From Planctomycetota bacterium (GTDB lineage: Bacteria > Planctomycetota > Phycisphaerae > WQYP01): a stretch of DNA of 40,470 nucleotides. The position numbers and the translations under genes are program-made. Shown piece by piece: positions 33,370-40,470 of this stretch. The DNA lies in assembly GCA_021809365.1 (NCBI GenBank), contig JAKBAC010000011.1, forward strand, positions 1 through 40,470, in the 5' to 3' direction. Each line of letters begins with the position of its first letter. The stretch's first letter is position 1. A model generated the notes under the pieces. The model worked only from the letters and a program-made list of their open reading frames with translations, was not told the DNA's origin and did not search any database.

Positions 33370-36069
33370 CTACCCGCCGGTGCGTGGATAATTGCGGGTG
33401 ACGTAATCAATAAGTTGCACCACCAGTGCGGTCCAGCCCGTCTGATGGGAGGCACCGATTCCCGCGCCATTATCGCCGTGAAAATATTCATGGAACATAA
33501 TAAAATCTTTCCACAGCGGATTATCCTGAAACATGCTTTGGCCGCCGAATACAGGGCGATGCCCCTTGTCATCGCGTACAAATATGGAGATCATCCGGCG
33601 GGCCAGTTCTTCAGAAAGTCCCATCAGGTTGATATCCTGGCCCGGTACGCCGGGGCGGGCGACTTTGAGTGAATCACCGTAGAAGCGGTGGTAGGTTCGC
33701 AGGGATGTAATTAAAAGGTAGGCGGTGGGAAACCAGATAGGCCCGCGCCAGTTCGAGTTACCTCCGAAAGCGCCATCATGTGATTCCGCCGGCTCATAGC
33801 TTACCACGCGTTCCTGTCCGTCAATTTTCAGGTGATAGGGTTCATTGAGATAATGGCGCGAAAGGGAACGCAGGCCATACGTGGAAAGAAATTCATTTTC
33901 ATCCACCACCCGCGCCAATGCCCGGCGCAACCGGTCGCCGTGACAGATACTTAACAGGCAGTGTGAACCATCCGCACTCCATGTGCATCCCACACCCTGG
34001 GACTGGACTTGTTGTTTGAATTCTTCGGTTTCCAGGCGATCCTTGATTGCCGGGAGATTTTCAATCCACTTTTTCTCCAAAACCTGTGCCGCGTAAAGGG
34101 GGGTCAGCCCCACATTGGAGCGCAGCCGCAGGGGCAGTCGCGTTCCATCGGTGGTTGTGATCTTGTCATAGTAAAATCCGTCCTGCTCATCCCACAGGCC
34201 TTCACCATGGCGCATGGAGCCGTTAATCGCTTTTGAAATAGCCAGAAAATGATCAAAGAATTTCACCGCCAGATGGCTGTATACCGGATCATGCTGCGCC
34301 AGTTCCAAAGCGATCATCAGCATGTTCAGACAAAACAAACCCATCCAGCCGGTGGCATCGGCCTGTTCCAATTGTTCGCCATTGGACAGCGGCTGGCTGC
34401 GGTCAAATACCGAAATGTTGTCCAGCCCTAAAAAGCCACCCTCAAATACATTCTGGCCCTGACTGTCCTTGCGATTGACCCACCAGACAAAATTCAGCAG
34501 CAGTTTGTGGTAGACACGCTCCAGAAATGCGAGGTCCCCTTTGCCGTTGTTGACACGTTTTTCCTTGTTATAAACCCGCCACACGGCCAGCGCCTGCACT
34601 GGTGGATTCACATCGCTGAAGGCCCATTCATAACTGGGCAACTGTCCTGAAAGATTCTGGAAGCGTTCCGAACATAACATTTCCAACTGGGTCTTCGCCA
34701 TGTCAATATCGACATAGCACAGGGTCAGGCAATGAAAGGCCCAGTCCCACGCCGCGAACCACGGATATTCCCATTTGTCCGGCATGACAATGACATCGTG
34801 CGCATTGAGCCGCCGCCAATTACTGTTGCGGCCGGTAAGCCGCTGTGCCGGTGCCGGAAAGGTCGCATCCCCCTTCAGCCACTGCCGGACATCATAATTA
34901 TAAAATTGTTTGCTCCATAACACGCCCGCCATCGCCAGCCGCTGAATCTGGCGCAACTGCTGGTCGCAAGTTGGTGGCAGCATGTCGGTATAAAACGCAT
35001 CCGTCTCGGCCTTGCGCCGGTCAAATATGGCGTCGAATTCCTTAAATGGCTCCGCGCGTTCGCCCTTCACGAGCACAACTTCCACCACCTGCGTTTCACC
35101 CGGTGCCAGATGCCATTGCTGATGAAACGCGGCCTTGGTACCACGGGGCTGCTGATGCACCCTGGTGTGGTGCCCTTCAATCACATATTCATGAAAGGCA
35201 TCCTTCACCGCCGGATGCGTATTGGGTACGCCATAGAGTTTCTGTCGGTTGGTCTCATTAAAGGTAAATAGCGTTTCCATGACATTGCGGGAATAGATTC
35301 GATATTGCCCCAATTCCCCATGATCCGCCAGCAGCGTCACATTGCCCACGTCCGATGAGCCTTGCAGCGCAATGGTCGGTTCTTTGCCCGGCGGTGAATC
35401 CCATGCCCAGGTATTGCGGAACCACAGCGTCGGTAGAACGTGCAGCACCGCCCCATCAGTACCGCAGTTGCGTACCGTACAGCGGAACAAAATATGCCGC
35501 GGGTCCGCCTTGGCGTATTCAATTTGAATATCAAAAAAAGCGTTGTCGGAAAATACCTGCGTGTCCACGAGTTCATATTCCGGCTGAGTCGGGCCGCGGT
35601 GGCGGTTGATCTCCACGAGTTCACGATAGGGGAATGCGGCATGGGGATAGCGATACGTCATTTTCATGTACGCATGCGAAGGCGTATTGTCCTGATAAAA
35701 CCAATATTCCTTGACATCTTCACCATGATTGCCTTCCGCATTGGTCAGCCCGAACATGCGCTCCTTGAGAATCGGATCATGGCCATTCCAGAAAGCCGGC
35801 GCAAAACAGAGTATCTGGCGGTCATCGCTGATTCCACCGATGCCGTCTTCACTCCAGCGATATGCCCGGCTGCGCGCCATGTCATGCGAAAAATAATTCC
35901 ACGCATCACCGTTGGGCGAGTAATCCTCGCGCACGCTTCCCCACGCACGTTCGGACAGGTAGGGGCCCCAGGCGCGCCATTGGGCCGCCGTTTGCGCATC
36001 GGCCAGGCGCTGTTGTTCAGCTTTCGGATTTAATTCGGCTGGTGATGATGAATTGGGCGGGATTGCCAT
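33370..36069 (-). CDS. GH63-like glucosidase (MGH1-like catalytic domain)
   Basis: 899 residues from the ATG at 36069, with GGAGGT six bases upstream. The start (R-A-W-G-P-Y-L-S-E-R-A-W-G-S-V-R-E-D-Y-S-P-N-G-D-A-W) is a hallmark of a bacterial group annotated as glucosidase in GH63. An N-terminal beta domain (about 60-340) leads to an (alpha/alpha)6 barrel (about 370-899). Candidate catalytic acids are D442 in F-A-A-W-D-W-A-F and the late Glu in H-E-Y-F-H-G-D-N-G, by position in relatives such as YgjK. No signal peptide, so cytoplasmic. GH63 enzymes are inverting alpha-glucosidases or mannosylglycerate hydrolases; which applies here cannot be read. Confidence 0.85.
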   Translation of the reverse strand: MAIPPNSSSPAELNPKAEQQRLADAQTAAQWRAWGPYLSERAWGSVREDYSPNGDAWNYFSHDMARSRAYRWSEDGIGGISDDRQILCFAPAFWNGHDPILKERMFGLTNAEGNHGEDVKEYWFYQDNTPSHAYMKMTYRYPHAAFPYRELVEINRHRGPTQPEYELVDTQVFSDNAFFDIQIEYAKADPRHILFRCTVRNCGTDGAVLHVLPTLWFRNTWAWDSPPGKEPTIALQGSSDVGNVTLLADHGELGQYRIYSRNVMETLFTFNETNRQKLYGVPNTHPAVKDAFHEYVIEGHHTRVHQQPRGTKAAFHQQWHLAPGETQVVEVVLVKGERAEPFKEFDAIFDRRKAETDAFYTDMLPPTCDQQLRQIQRLAMAGVLWSKQFYNYDVRQWLKGDATFPAPAQRLTGRNSNWRRLNAHDVIVMPDKWEYPWFAAWDWAFHCLTLCYVDIDMAKTQLEMLCSERFQNLSGQLPSYEWAFSDVNPPVQALAVWRVYNKEKRVNNGKGDLAFLERVYHKLLLNFVWWVNRKDSQGQNVFEGGFLGLDNISVFDRSQPLSNGEQLEQADATGWMGLFCLNMLMIALELAQHDPVYSHLAVKFFDHFLAISKAINGSMRHGEGLWDEQDGFYYDKITTTDGTRLPLRLRSNVGLTPLYAAQVLEKKWIENLPAIKDRLETEEFKQQVQSQGVGCTWSADGSHCLLSICHGDRLRRALARVVDENEFLSTYGLRSLSRHYLNEPYHLKIDGQERVVSYEPAESHDGAFGGNSNWRGPIWFPTAYLLITSLRTYHRFYGDSLKVARPGVPGQDINLMGLSEELARRMISIFVRDDKGHRPVFGGQSMFQDNPLWKDFIMFHEYFHGDNGAGIGASHQTGWTALVVQLIDYVTRNYPRTGG

Positions 36070-36165
36070 AACATACCTCCGCGGCGGATTTCAAGGTTGC
36101 CGGGCTGTGTCTGAAAACTCCGGTGCGGTCAGAGATCCAGCCGACGCAGCTTTTACACTCTCTCT

Positions 36166-36942
36166 TCATAACGTTTTCCGACCAAAATTTCCAGTGGTCG
36201 GCTTGCGCCCCGGCCGTGTTGCGGCTCGGACGGGGTGCCCGCGATGGCGGGATGATAGTGATCGATGTTTAACATTTGGTCGGCATGGCCGCACCAGAAA
36301 TTTGGCCGCCGCCGCCAGGGAAAGCATCACCGCGTTGCGCCCCGCGGGCCGAACTGAAATGGCCTGGGCCTGAGCATTGGTGCGTTCCACAATCACATTG
36401 GCCCTGGGAACCAGACCCGCGGATTGTGCAAACCGCAAAAACTCCGGACTTTGATCAATAATTCGCACCACGGCGGTGGCGCTGCCGTCGGGCAAGTCCG
36501 CCAGACCGCACAATTCCAAAGCCTCCAATGTTCCCGCCGGTGTGGGAATTGGATCACCATGCGGATCCACCGACGGATGCCCCAGTAAGTGATCAATCCG
36601 CGCCAGCACGGTCTCGGAGATTACATGCTCCAGCTCCTCCGCCTCGGGATGCGCATCGGACCAGTCTATACCCAGAATTTCCACCAGGAACAATTCCAGC
36701 AGCCGGTGCCGCCGTGATACATGCGCGGCCAATTGTTCCCCGGCCTTTGTTAGGCGAACGCCCGCCCGCGGCGTGTACCGCACCAGGCCCGCATCCGCGA
36801 TCGCCTTGACCATGGTTGTGGCGGTGCCGGCGGTAACGCCCACCAGGGAGGCCAGCTTTCCCATCGGAACGGAATGGGTCCCGGCGGCCTGTTGTTCAAG
36901 CCACAACTGCTTGAGATAATTTTCTATGGTGCGACTGGCCAT
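36166..36942 (-). CDS. DtxR/MntR-family metal-dependent transcriptional regulator
   Basis: 258 residues from the ATG at 36942, chosen because M-A-S-R-T-I-E-N-Y-L-K-Q-L-W matches the normal first helix; an ATG at 36972 would add ten residues. The winged helix spans about 5-65 (M-G-K-L-A-S-L-V-G-V-T-A-G-T-A-T-T-M-V-K-A-I). The dimerisation/metal domain (70-140) has H-R-L-L-E-L-F-L-V-E, H-P-E-A-E-E-L-E-H-V-I-S, the usual Glu/His ligands. An SH3/FeoA-like domain follows (about 150-220), and then an odd basic tail of ~38 residues. Divergent from the Nramp-type gene, which it probably represses when Mn or Fe is sufficient. Confidence 0.88.
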   Translation of the reverse strand: MASRTIENYLKQLWLEQQAAGTHSVPMGKLASLVGVTAGTATTMVKAIADAGLVRYTPRAGVRLTKAGEQLAAHVSRRHRLLELFLVEILGIDWSDAHPEAEELEHVISETVLARIDHLLGHPSVDPHGDPIPTPAGTLEALELCGLADLPDGSATAVVRIIDQSPEFLRFAQSAGLVPRANVIVERTNAQAQAISVRPAGRNAVMLSLAAAAKFLVRPCRPNVKHRSLSSRHRGHPVRAATRPGRKPTTGNFGRKTL

Positions 36943-36997
36943 GCTACCAGTATCGCCGATTATCCCATTCATGACAAGCGTATTGGTGCAAATCAAA

Positions 36998-37015
36998 ACT
37001 TTGATGACTCAAAGT
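36998..37015. promoter_or_regulatory. Predicted operator for the DtxR/MntR-type regulator
   Basis: ACTTTGATGACTCAAAGT is a perfect inverted repeat (7-bp arms, TGAC centre) between the divergent genes. A second half site, GCTCAAAG (37029-37036), lies 22 bases further on the same face of the helix and touches the -35 of the transporter promoter. Confidence 0.6.
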
Positions 37016-37043
37016 TCATATAGTGAATGCTCAAAGAACGCCC

Positions 37044-37072
37044 TTGACATGCGGCGCATGTTGCAATAAAAT
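37044..37072 (+). promoter_or_regulatory. Sigma70 promoter of the Nramp-related gene
   Basis: TTGACA (37044-37049, 6 of 6), a 17-base spacer and TAAAAT (37067-37072, 5 of 6); start near 37080 and a leader of ~60 bases. A near-consensus promoter suits a gene controlled by a repressor. Confidence 0.75.
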
Positions 37073-37139
37073 CCGTTTTTGTTCATGTATCCCCGGCCAT
37101 GCCGGAACGACATGAGCTGCCAACGGATAAAGGTTCTCC

Positions 37140-38561
37140 ATGAATGCCCAGAATCAATTTTCCGCTGCGCCGGTAACGCTTCCGATCCGGCCCGCCGATA
37201 CGAGCCTCGCGGCGCAGGCCGACGGTTCCGATGCCCTGACCGGTGAGGATATTTCCCGCGCCCGTGATCGGCTGGCCGTGGCGAAGGCCAGAGACAGCTA
37301 CGGTGTTCTCACGCCGTGGCGCTGGATGCGTCTGCTGTGGCTGCTGGCCGGGCCGGGCGTGTTGGTGTTTCTTGGTGAAAATGACGCGCCGAGCATGTTG
37401 TCATACGCGGCCACCGGCTCGACGTTTGGTATTGGCTTTTTTCTGCCGTTTATTGTTGTGACATTTCTGGCCGGTTGGATCGTGCAGGAGATGACCGTTC
37501 GCCTCGGTTCAGTCACGCATCGCGGACATGCTGAACTGATATTTGACCGCTTCGGGCCGTTCTGGGGCTTTTTTTCCATGGCTGATCTGATGCTTGGAAA
37601 TTTTCTTACGCTGATCACCGAATTCATCGGCATTCGGGCCGGCCTGGGTTATTTTGGTGTGCCGGCGCTTGTGGCGGTGGGGGGGGCGATTACCTTGATT
37701 TTGGCCGTGACAATGACGCGCCGCTATTGGACCTGGGAACGTATTCTGCTGGGCTTGGCGTTATTTAACGGCTTGTTTATACCGGTGGCGATGATGACGC
37801 ACCCGAACTGGGGTGCCGTGGGCCACGCCTTTCTTACCTGGAGTCCATTGCCCAACGGATTTAATGCGAACAATACCATGCTGATGATGGCCGATATCGG
37901 TGCCACGGTGACGCCATGGATGTTGTTTTTTCAGCAGGGTGCAACAACCGACAAAGGCATGCAGCCAAAGGATGTCGGTTTTGGCCGATGGGATACTTCC
38001 ATCGGCACACTGCTGGCGATGATATTCGGCATTGCCGTCGTGTTGGCCACCGTACCGCTGTATACCCATGGCATCAGCACGGAGAATTATCAGGGCGCGC
38101 AATTCGCGCAAGCCCTGCAACCCTATGTGGGCAAACTTGGCTCAAGCCTCTTCGCACTGGGGCTGGTGGAGGCCGGACTGGTTGCCGCGATCAGCATATC
38201 CACATCCTCCGCTTATGCCTTTGGCGAAGTGATGCATCATGCCCATAGCCTGAATCGCAGCGTCAAAGAAGCGTGGCCGTTTTATCTCATCCTCCTGGGT
38301 TCCGCGATCAGCGCCGGTGCCATCGTGCTGATTCCCCACGCTCCGCTGGAATTTATTGTCTTGATTGTCAACGTGATCGCCGTCCTGGGCATGCCTCCGG
38401 CGCTGCTGTTTCTGCTGTTGTTGGTCAATGACCGGGAGGTTGTGGGGGATCGGGGCAATGGGTTATTACTGAATATCGCGGGCATTGGTGTAACGGTATT
38501 ATTGATTTTGGCCGGGCTGGGTTATGGCGTAACCACGGTATTTCCTCATCTGCTGGGATAA
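37140..38561 (+). CDS. Nramp-related divalent metal transporter with altered metal-site motifs
   Basis: 473 residues from the ATG at 37140 (AAAGG upstream in AAAGGTTCTCC). A ~60-residue cytoplasmic N terminus precedes about eleven membrane helices. TM1 reads G-P-G-V-L-V-F-L-G-E80-N-D82-A-P-S, where standard Nramps have D-P-G-N. TM6 reads A-T-V-T-P259-W-M-L-F-F, where standard Nramps have M-P-H. V-Q-E-M-T-V-R-L-G-S-V-T and L-I-T-E-F-I-G are typical of the Nramp-related branch. D82 and P259 keep the two unwound-helix positions but the Asn, Met and His are lost, so the ion (Mn, Fe or Mg) and proton coupling are uncertain. It forms an operon with the small gene 13 bases downstream. Confidence 0.85.
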   Translation: MNAQNQFSAAPVTLPIRPADTSLAAQADGSDALTGEDISRARDRLAVAKARDSYGVLTPWRWMRLLWLLAGPGVLVFLGENDAPSMLSYAATGSTFGIGFFLPFIVVTFLAGWIVQEMTVRLGSVTHRGHAELIFDRFGPFWGFFSMADLMLGNFLTLITEFIGIRAGLGYFGVPALVAVGGAITLILAVTMTRRYWTWERILLGLALFNGLFIPVAMMTHPNWGAVGHAFLTWSPLPNGFNANNTMLMMADIGATVTPWMLFFQQGATTDKGMQPKDVGFGRWDTSIGTLLAMIFGIAVVLATVPLYTHGISTENYQGAQFAQALQPYVGKLGSSLFALGLVEAGLVAAISISTSSAYAFGEVMHHAHSLNRSVKEAWPFYLILLGSAISAGAIVLIPHAPLEFIVLIVNVIAVLGMPPALLFLLLLVNDREVVGDRGNGLLLNIAGIGVTVLLILAGLGYGVTTVFPHLLG

Positions 38562-38574
38562 GGCGTAATAGATT

Positions 38575-38811
38575 ATGGCAACTGAATTCAAACCTGATAC
38601 ACAAAATGTCAAAAGCCGGGAACTTGCCGAGCGTCATGATGTTGTGCGTTCATTATTGGAAGAGGATCAACTGGTCGCATTCAAACAGCGCACCCGATTT
38701 GGCCGCCGGAAACTTTCACCCGGCCTGAAAATTATGCTCTGGGCCTTGCGTGTGTACGTGGTGGTCATGTTGATTATTGTCATCATGGAAGTAGTCCGCA
38801 CGCTGCGTTAG
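38575..38811 (+). CDS. Small single-pass membrane protein in the Nramp operon
   Basis: 78 residues from the ATG at 38575, 13 bases after the transporter stop. Residues 1-45 are charged and helical (R-E-L-A-E-R-H-D-V-V-R-S-L-L-E-E-D-Q-L). Residues about 52-73 are one membrane helix (I-M-L-W-A-L-R-V-Y-V-V-V-M-L-I-I-V-I), and the last few are basic. I know no family for it. Spacing and co-direction suggest an accessory subunit or regulator of the transporter, which is an inference. The ribosome site is weak. Confidence 0.65.
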   Translation: MATEFKPDTQNVKSRELAERHDVVRSLLEEDQLVAFKQRTRFGRRKLSPGLKIMLWALRVYVVVMLIIVIMEVVRTLR

Positions 38812-38989
38812 GGGCCAAAAGGCGGCTGGCGCAAAATAAGTGCTGCAACACGACATATTTCGCCACTCATCCATGTCCGGTCAGCGATACATGCCCGCAG
38901 TTTTTCAAATCCGCCAGGACGTTCTTTATCAGTGTCGCGCTGATGTTCGGCCGATGTCCCTGAATATCGGTCAGAGTGAACGTGCCGAC
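38812..38989 (-). pseudogene. Relic of a winged-helix-like C-terminal domain
   Basis: One minus-strand frame reads F-T-L-T-D-I-Q-G, then N-I-S-A-T-L-I-K-N-V-L-A-D-L-K-N-C-G-H-V-S-L-T-G-H-G, a TGA stop (38867-38869), then V-A-K-Y-V-V-L-Q. The helix-turn-helix and wing pattern, with a stop where G-x-G-W or G-R-G is usual, resembles the C-terminal winged helix of Fic proteins or small regulators. There is no start codon or ribosome site; the left-hand part is bounded by the palindrome at 38993. Short, so tentative. Confidence 0.35.
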
Positions 38990-38992
38990 CTG

Positions 38993-39032
38993 GTGCCCTG
39001 TTCCACCCATAATTACGGGTGGAACAGGGCAC
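38993..39032. repeat. 40-bp near-perfect palindrome
   Basis: GTGCCCTGTTCCACCC (38993-39008) and its exact complement (39017-39032) flank ATAATTAC. No T run follows on either strand, which argues against an intrinsic terminator. It looks like a REP- or MITE-type palindromic unit. Confidence 0.85.
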
Positions 39033-39385
39033 TAGGCAAAAATCGTCCGGCGGACCAACTGTGTCTTTGCCGGTTGACCGGCACAGCAACTCGGTTGAAT
39101 GTATCTTCCCGCGTTGCTACGCCGTCCTTGATAAGGGAATACGCGATTGGCGTAGAGCACATGGGATCGAAGCACCTCTGCGTACGCCTGTCTCCCACTG
39201 GCTGCTCCGCAGGAGAGGTGGTAACGTCGGAAATGGTATCAGGGGCGTAAGAACGCAAAGGGGGTGACGATACGACGACGGTATTAACCACGAGGTAACG
39301 GAGGGGAGCGGAGGAGGCGACGGCGAGTAGCCACAGAGATGCGACGGGACTACGACCATATTTACCACGAGGTAGCGGAGGGGTA

Positions 39386-39518
39386 GCCGCTGCGGCGGCT
39401 AGAGCAGGGGAACAGTAGAGAGTTGAGCAGTAGAGCACATAAGGCTAAAACTCAAGAAATGCTGTCGCAATATGAGGCAACCTCCTGCGGTCTACTTTCT
39501 ATTTTCTACTTTCAAGGT
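39386..39518 (-). repeat. Dispersed ~150-bp repeat, copy C (inverted)
   Basis: Read on the minus strand it gives GTAGACCGCAGG, TTGCCTCATnTTGCGACAG, GTGCTCTACTG, CAACTCTCTACTGTT and GCCGCC in the same order as copies A and B at 2872-3186. Copies at the two ends of the window are thus inverted relative to each other, ~36 kb apart. Confidence 0.8.
39491..39518 (+). repeat. Heptamer array (TCTACTT)
   Basis: TCTACTT, TCTATTT, TCTACTT, TCAAGGT in phase. It lies inside copy C; copy A has the related shorter run TCTACTT-ACTACTT on its minus strand. Confidence 0.7.
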
Positions 39519-39563
39519 GCCGCTGCGGCGGCTGGAGCAGGAGATCAGGTGATAGTTGAGCTG
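39519..39563 (-). repeat. Partial copy D of the ~150-bp repeat (inverted)
   Basis: GCTGCGGCGGCTGGAGCAGGAGATCAG and a following GTTGAGC repeat the start of copy C and match copy A's GATCTCTGCTCT block on the other strand. The copy then breaks off. Confidence 0.55.
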
Positions 39564-39674
39564 TCGCTGCGGCGACGACGACGGGGGTTAACCGCAAAGT
39601 GGCGAAAAAACGCAAAGGTACGACGACCGCGACGGTATTTACCACAATGACACGCTTCAACGAAACGCTGCGCT

Positions 39675-39702
39675 CAACGAGCAACGAGCGACGAGCAACA
39701 GA
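39675..39702 (+). repeat. Heptamer array (CAACGAG), first
   Basis: CAACGAG, CAACGAG, CGACGAG, CAACAGA in phase, preceded by CACGCTTCAACGAAACGCTG, which also precedes the second CAACGAG array. Confidence 0.75.
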
Positions 39703-39836
39703 GTGACAACGCACCGCAATGACGCGGGGACGGAACGACGGTTGGCCACAGAGATCACAGAGGCCACAGAGATGCGACGCGACGACGATATTTGCCACAA
39801 CGACACAACGACACGCTTCAACGAAACGCTGCGCTT

Positions 39837-39864
39837 CAACGAGCAACGAGCAACGAACAACGGG
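39837..39864 (+). repeat. Heptamer array (CAACGAG), second
   Basis: CAACGAG, CAACGAG, CAACGAA, CAACGGG in phase. Its left flank repeats that of the array at 39675, so the two form a ~160-base direct repeat. Confidence 0.75.
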
Positions 39865-39885
39865 GTTGATGTCGCTGCGGCGACC

Positions 39886-39946
39886 AAGGTGCTCAAGTTC
39901 GGGGGCAAGGTGCTCAAGTTAGGGGGGCAAGGTGCTCAAGTTGAGC
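39886..39946 (+). repeat. Triplicated 21-22-mer
   Basis: AAGGTGCTCAAGTT followed by CGGGGGC (39886-39906), AGGGGGGC (39907-39928) and GAGC (39929-39946). A decayed fourth unit, CAAGGTGCTCCAG, begins near 39983. Confidence 0.85.
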
Positions 39947-40070
39947 ATGTTGATGGGAGCATTGATTTTAGCGGGTTTGGTTCAAGGTGCTCCAGATGAT
40001 CAAGATGTTTTTGGCCCCCAGGGGGGGGCGGCATTCAGCATTGAGAAGTTAGGAGATGGCCGAGTATTCA

Positions 40071-40098
40071 GGAGTTAGGAGTTAGGAGTTAGGAGAAT
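40071..40098 (+). repeat. Heptamer array (GGAGTTA), first
   Basis: GGAGTTA three times, then GGAGAAT, followed by AGGGAAGCGCTGC. The same array and right flank recur at 40325-40354. Confidence 0.85.
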
Positions 40099-40289
40099 AG
40101 GGAAGCGCTGCAACAGGTTAACGAACAACGGGGTTGCGTGGCAACAGTGGGTGCCGGTTCCTGTTCAGGATTCTTTTCCGCGATCACTGTGGCGGCGTGT
40201 TATTTACTTGTCAAATCCCGGCGGACCGGGATGCGGCACTTGTGCCGTGGAGAAGCTATAGGGGGCGGGGCTGGTGGGTAATGATTTGA

Positions 40290-40345
40290 GTTTTCAGTTT
40301 TCAGTGTTTAGTGTTCAGGAGACAGGAGTTAGGAGTTAGGAGGAT
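40290..40345 (+). repeat. Long heptamer array changing sequence in phase
   Basis: Eight consecutive 7-mers without a phase break: GTTTTCA, GTTTTCA, GTGTTTA, GTGTTCA, GGAGACA, GGAGTTA, GGAGTTA, GGAGGAT. The sequence drifts from one heptamer type to another while the period stays exactly 7. Confidence 0.9.
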
Positions 40346-40470
40346 AGGGAGCGCTGCGGCGACGGCGAGGGCGGGAGTTATCTGGGAGCGCGGCTGTTTT
40401 CCGCCGCCGTTGTTTTTATTAACTAATCACGTCCCCGTTGCGCTTCTTCGCCGCTGGGATAACTTCCCGG

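Larger units (their letters stand above)
38812..40470. other. Gene-free mosaic of repeats
   Basis: About 1.66 kb with no convincing gene. It contains a decayed coding relic, a 40-bp palindrome, recurrent blocks such as ACCACGAGGTAnCGGAGGGG (39287-39306 and 39364-39383), CCACAGAGATGCGAC (39331 and 39762), CGCAAAG words, the GCTGCGGCG(A/G)C word (at least four times), inverted copies of the ~150-bp repeat, a triplicated 21-22-mer and several heptamer arrays. Frames open through it encode only repeat-derived peptides. Confidence 0.7.

Noticed and set aside
38867..38869. TGA as a selenocysteine codon
   Set aside because: The expected residue is Trp or Arg rather than Cys, the frame has no start, and the region looks decayed.
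38993..39032. Strong palindrome read as the terminator of the Nramp operon
   Set aside because: It lies ~180 bases after the last stop and has no T run on either side.
39703..39999. 98-residue frame in the terminal mosaic
   Set aside because: Its peptide is a direct translation of tandem DNA repeats (K-V-L-K-F-G-G and similar), so it reflects the repeats rather than a gene.
39675..40345. CRISPR array
   Set aside because: The repeats are 7-mers or 21-22-mers in direct contact, with no unique spacers of constant length and no cas genes nearby.

Overview
The window looks like chromosome from a planctomycete, most likely class Phycisphaerae. The evidence is a single fused SecDF gene behind tgt and yajC, a ResB/CcsA (system II) cytochrome c maturation operon, a C-terminally extended CsrA, large secreted or cytoplasmic glycoside hydrolases (GH20, GH116 with a Tat signal, GH63-like), and long gene-poor stretches of degenerate short repeats. 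Taxonomy is inferred from gene content only; no rRNA is present. All protein names rest on reading motifs and domain order, not on a database search.

Layout: 1-1458 is the 3' part of a GH20 hexosaminidase-like gene, followed by a small membrane protein on the minus strand, a tRNA-Ala(CGC) and a gene-free, repeat-bearing stretch (2610-3369). 3370-7349 holds a GNAT acetyltransferase, an exported PDZ-like protein, a PANK4-type DUF89 phosphatase, a PilZ-like protein and an SRPBCC protein. 7488-12805 (minus) is the tgt-yajC-secDF export operon. 13226-14089 (minus) is a SPOR-like membrane protein. 14396-16120 carries rpsB and a PAP2 phosphatase, the latter overlapping tail to tail with an MFS exporter. 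17749-22213 (minus) is a resB-ccsA-osmC operon with a CRP/FNR-type palindrome placed as for a class II activated promoter. csrA follows. 22895-26956 is a tandem pair of TMTC-like membrane/TPR proteins, then a Tat-exported GH116 enzyme, trigger factor, a methyltransferase-glycosyltransferase fusion and a large GH63-like enzyme (minus). 36166-38811 is a metal-homeostasis locus: a DtxR/MntR-type regulator divergent from an Nramp-related transporter and a small membrane protein, with a perfect 18-bp palindrome and a near-consensus promoter between them.

The last 1.66 kb (38812-40470) has no convincing gene. It is a mosaic: a decayed winged-helix-like coding relic, a 40-bp palindrome, an inverted copy of the ~150-bp repeat found at 2872-3186, and several arrays with strict 7-bp periodicity whose heptamer sequence changes along the array. 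The most unusual features are these heptad-phased repeats, the repeat family shared by both ends of the window, the Nramp-related locus with changed metal-site motifs, and the putative CRP/FNR control of cytochrome c maturation.
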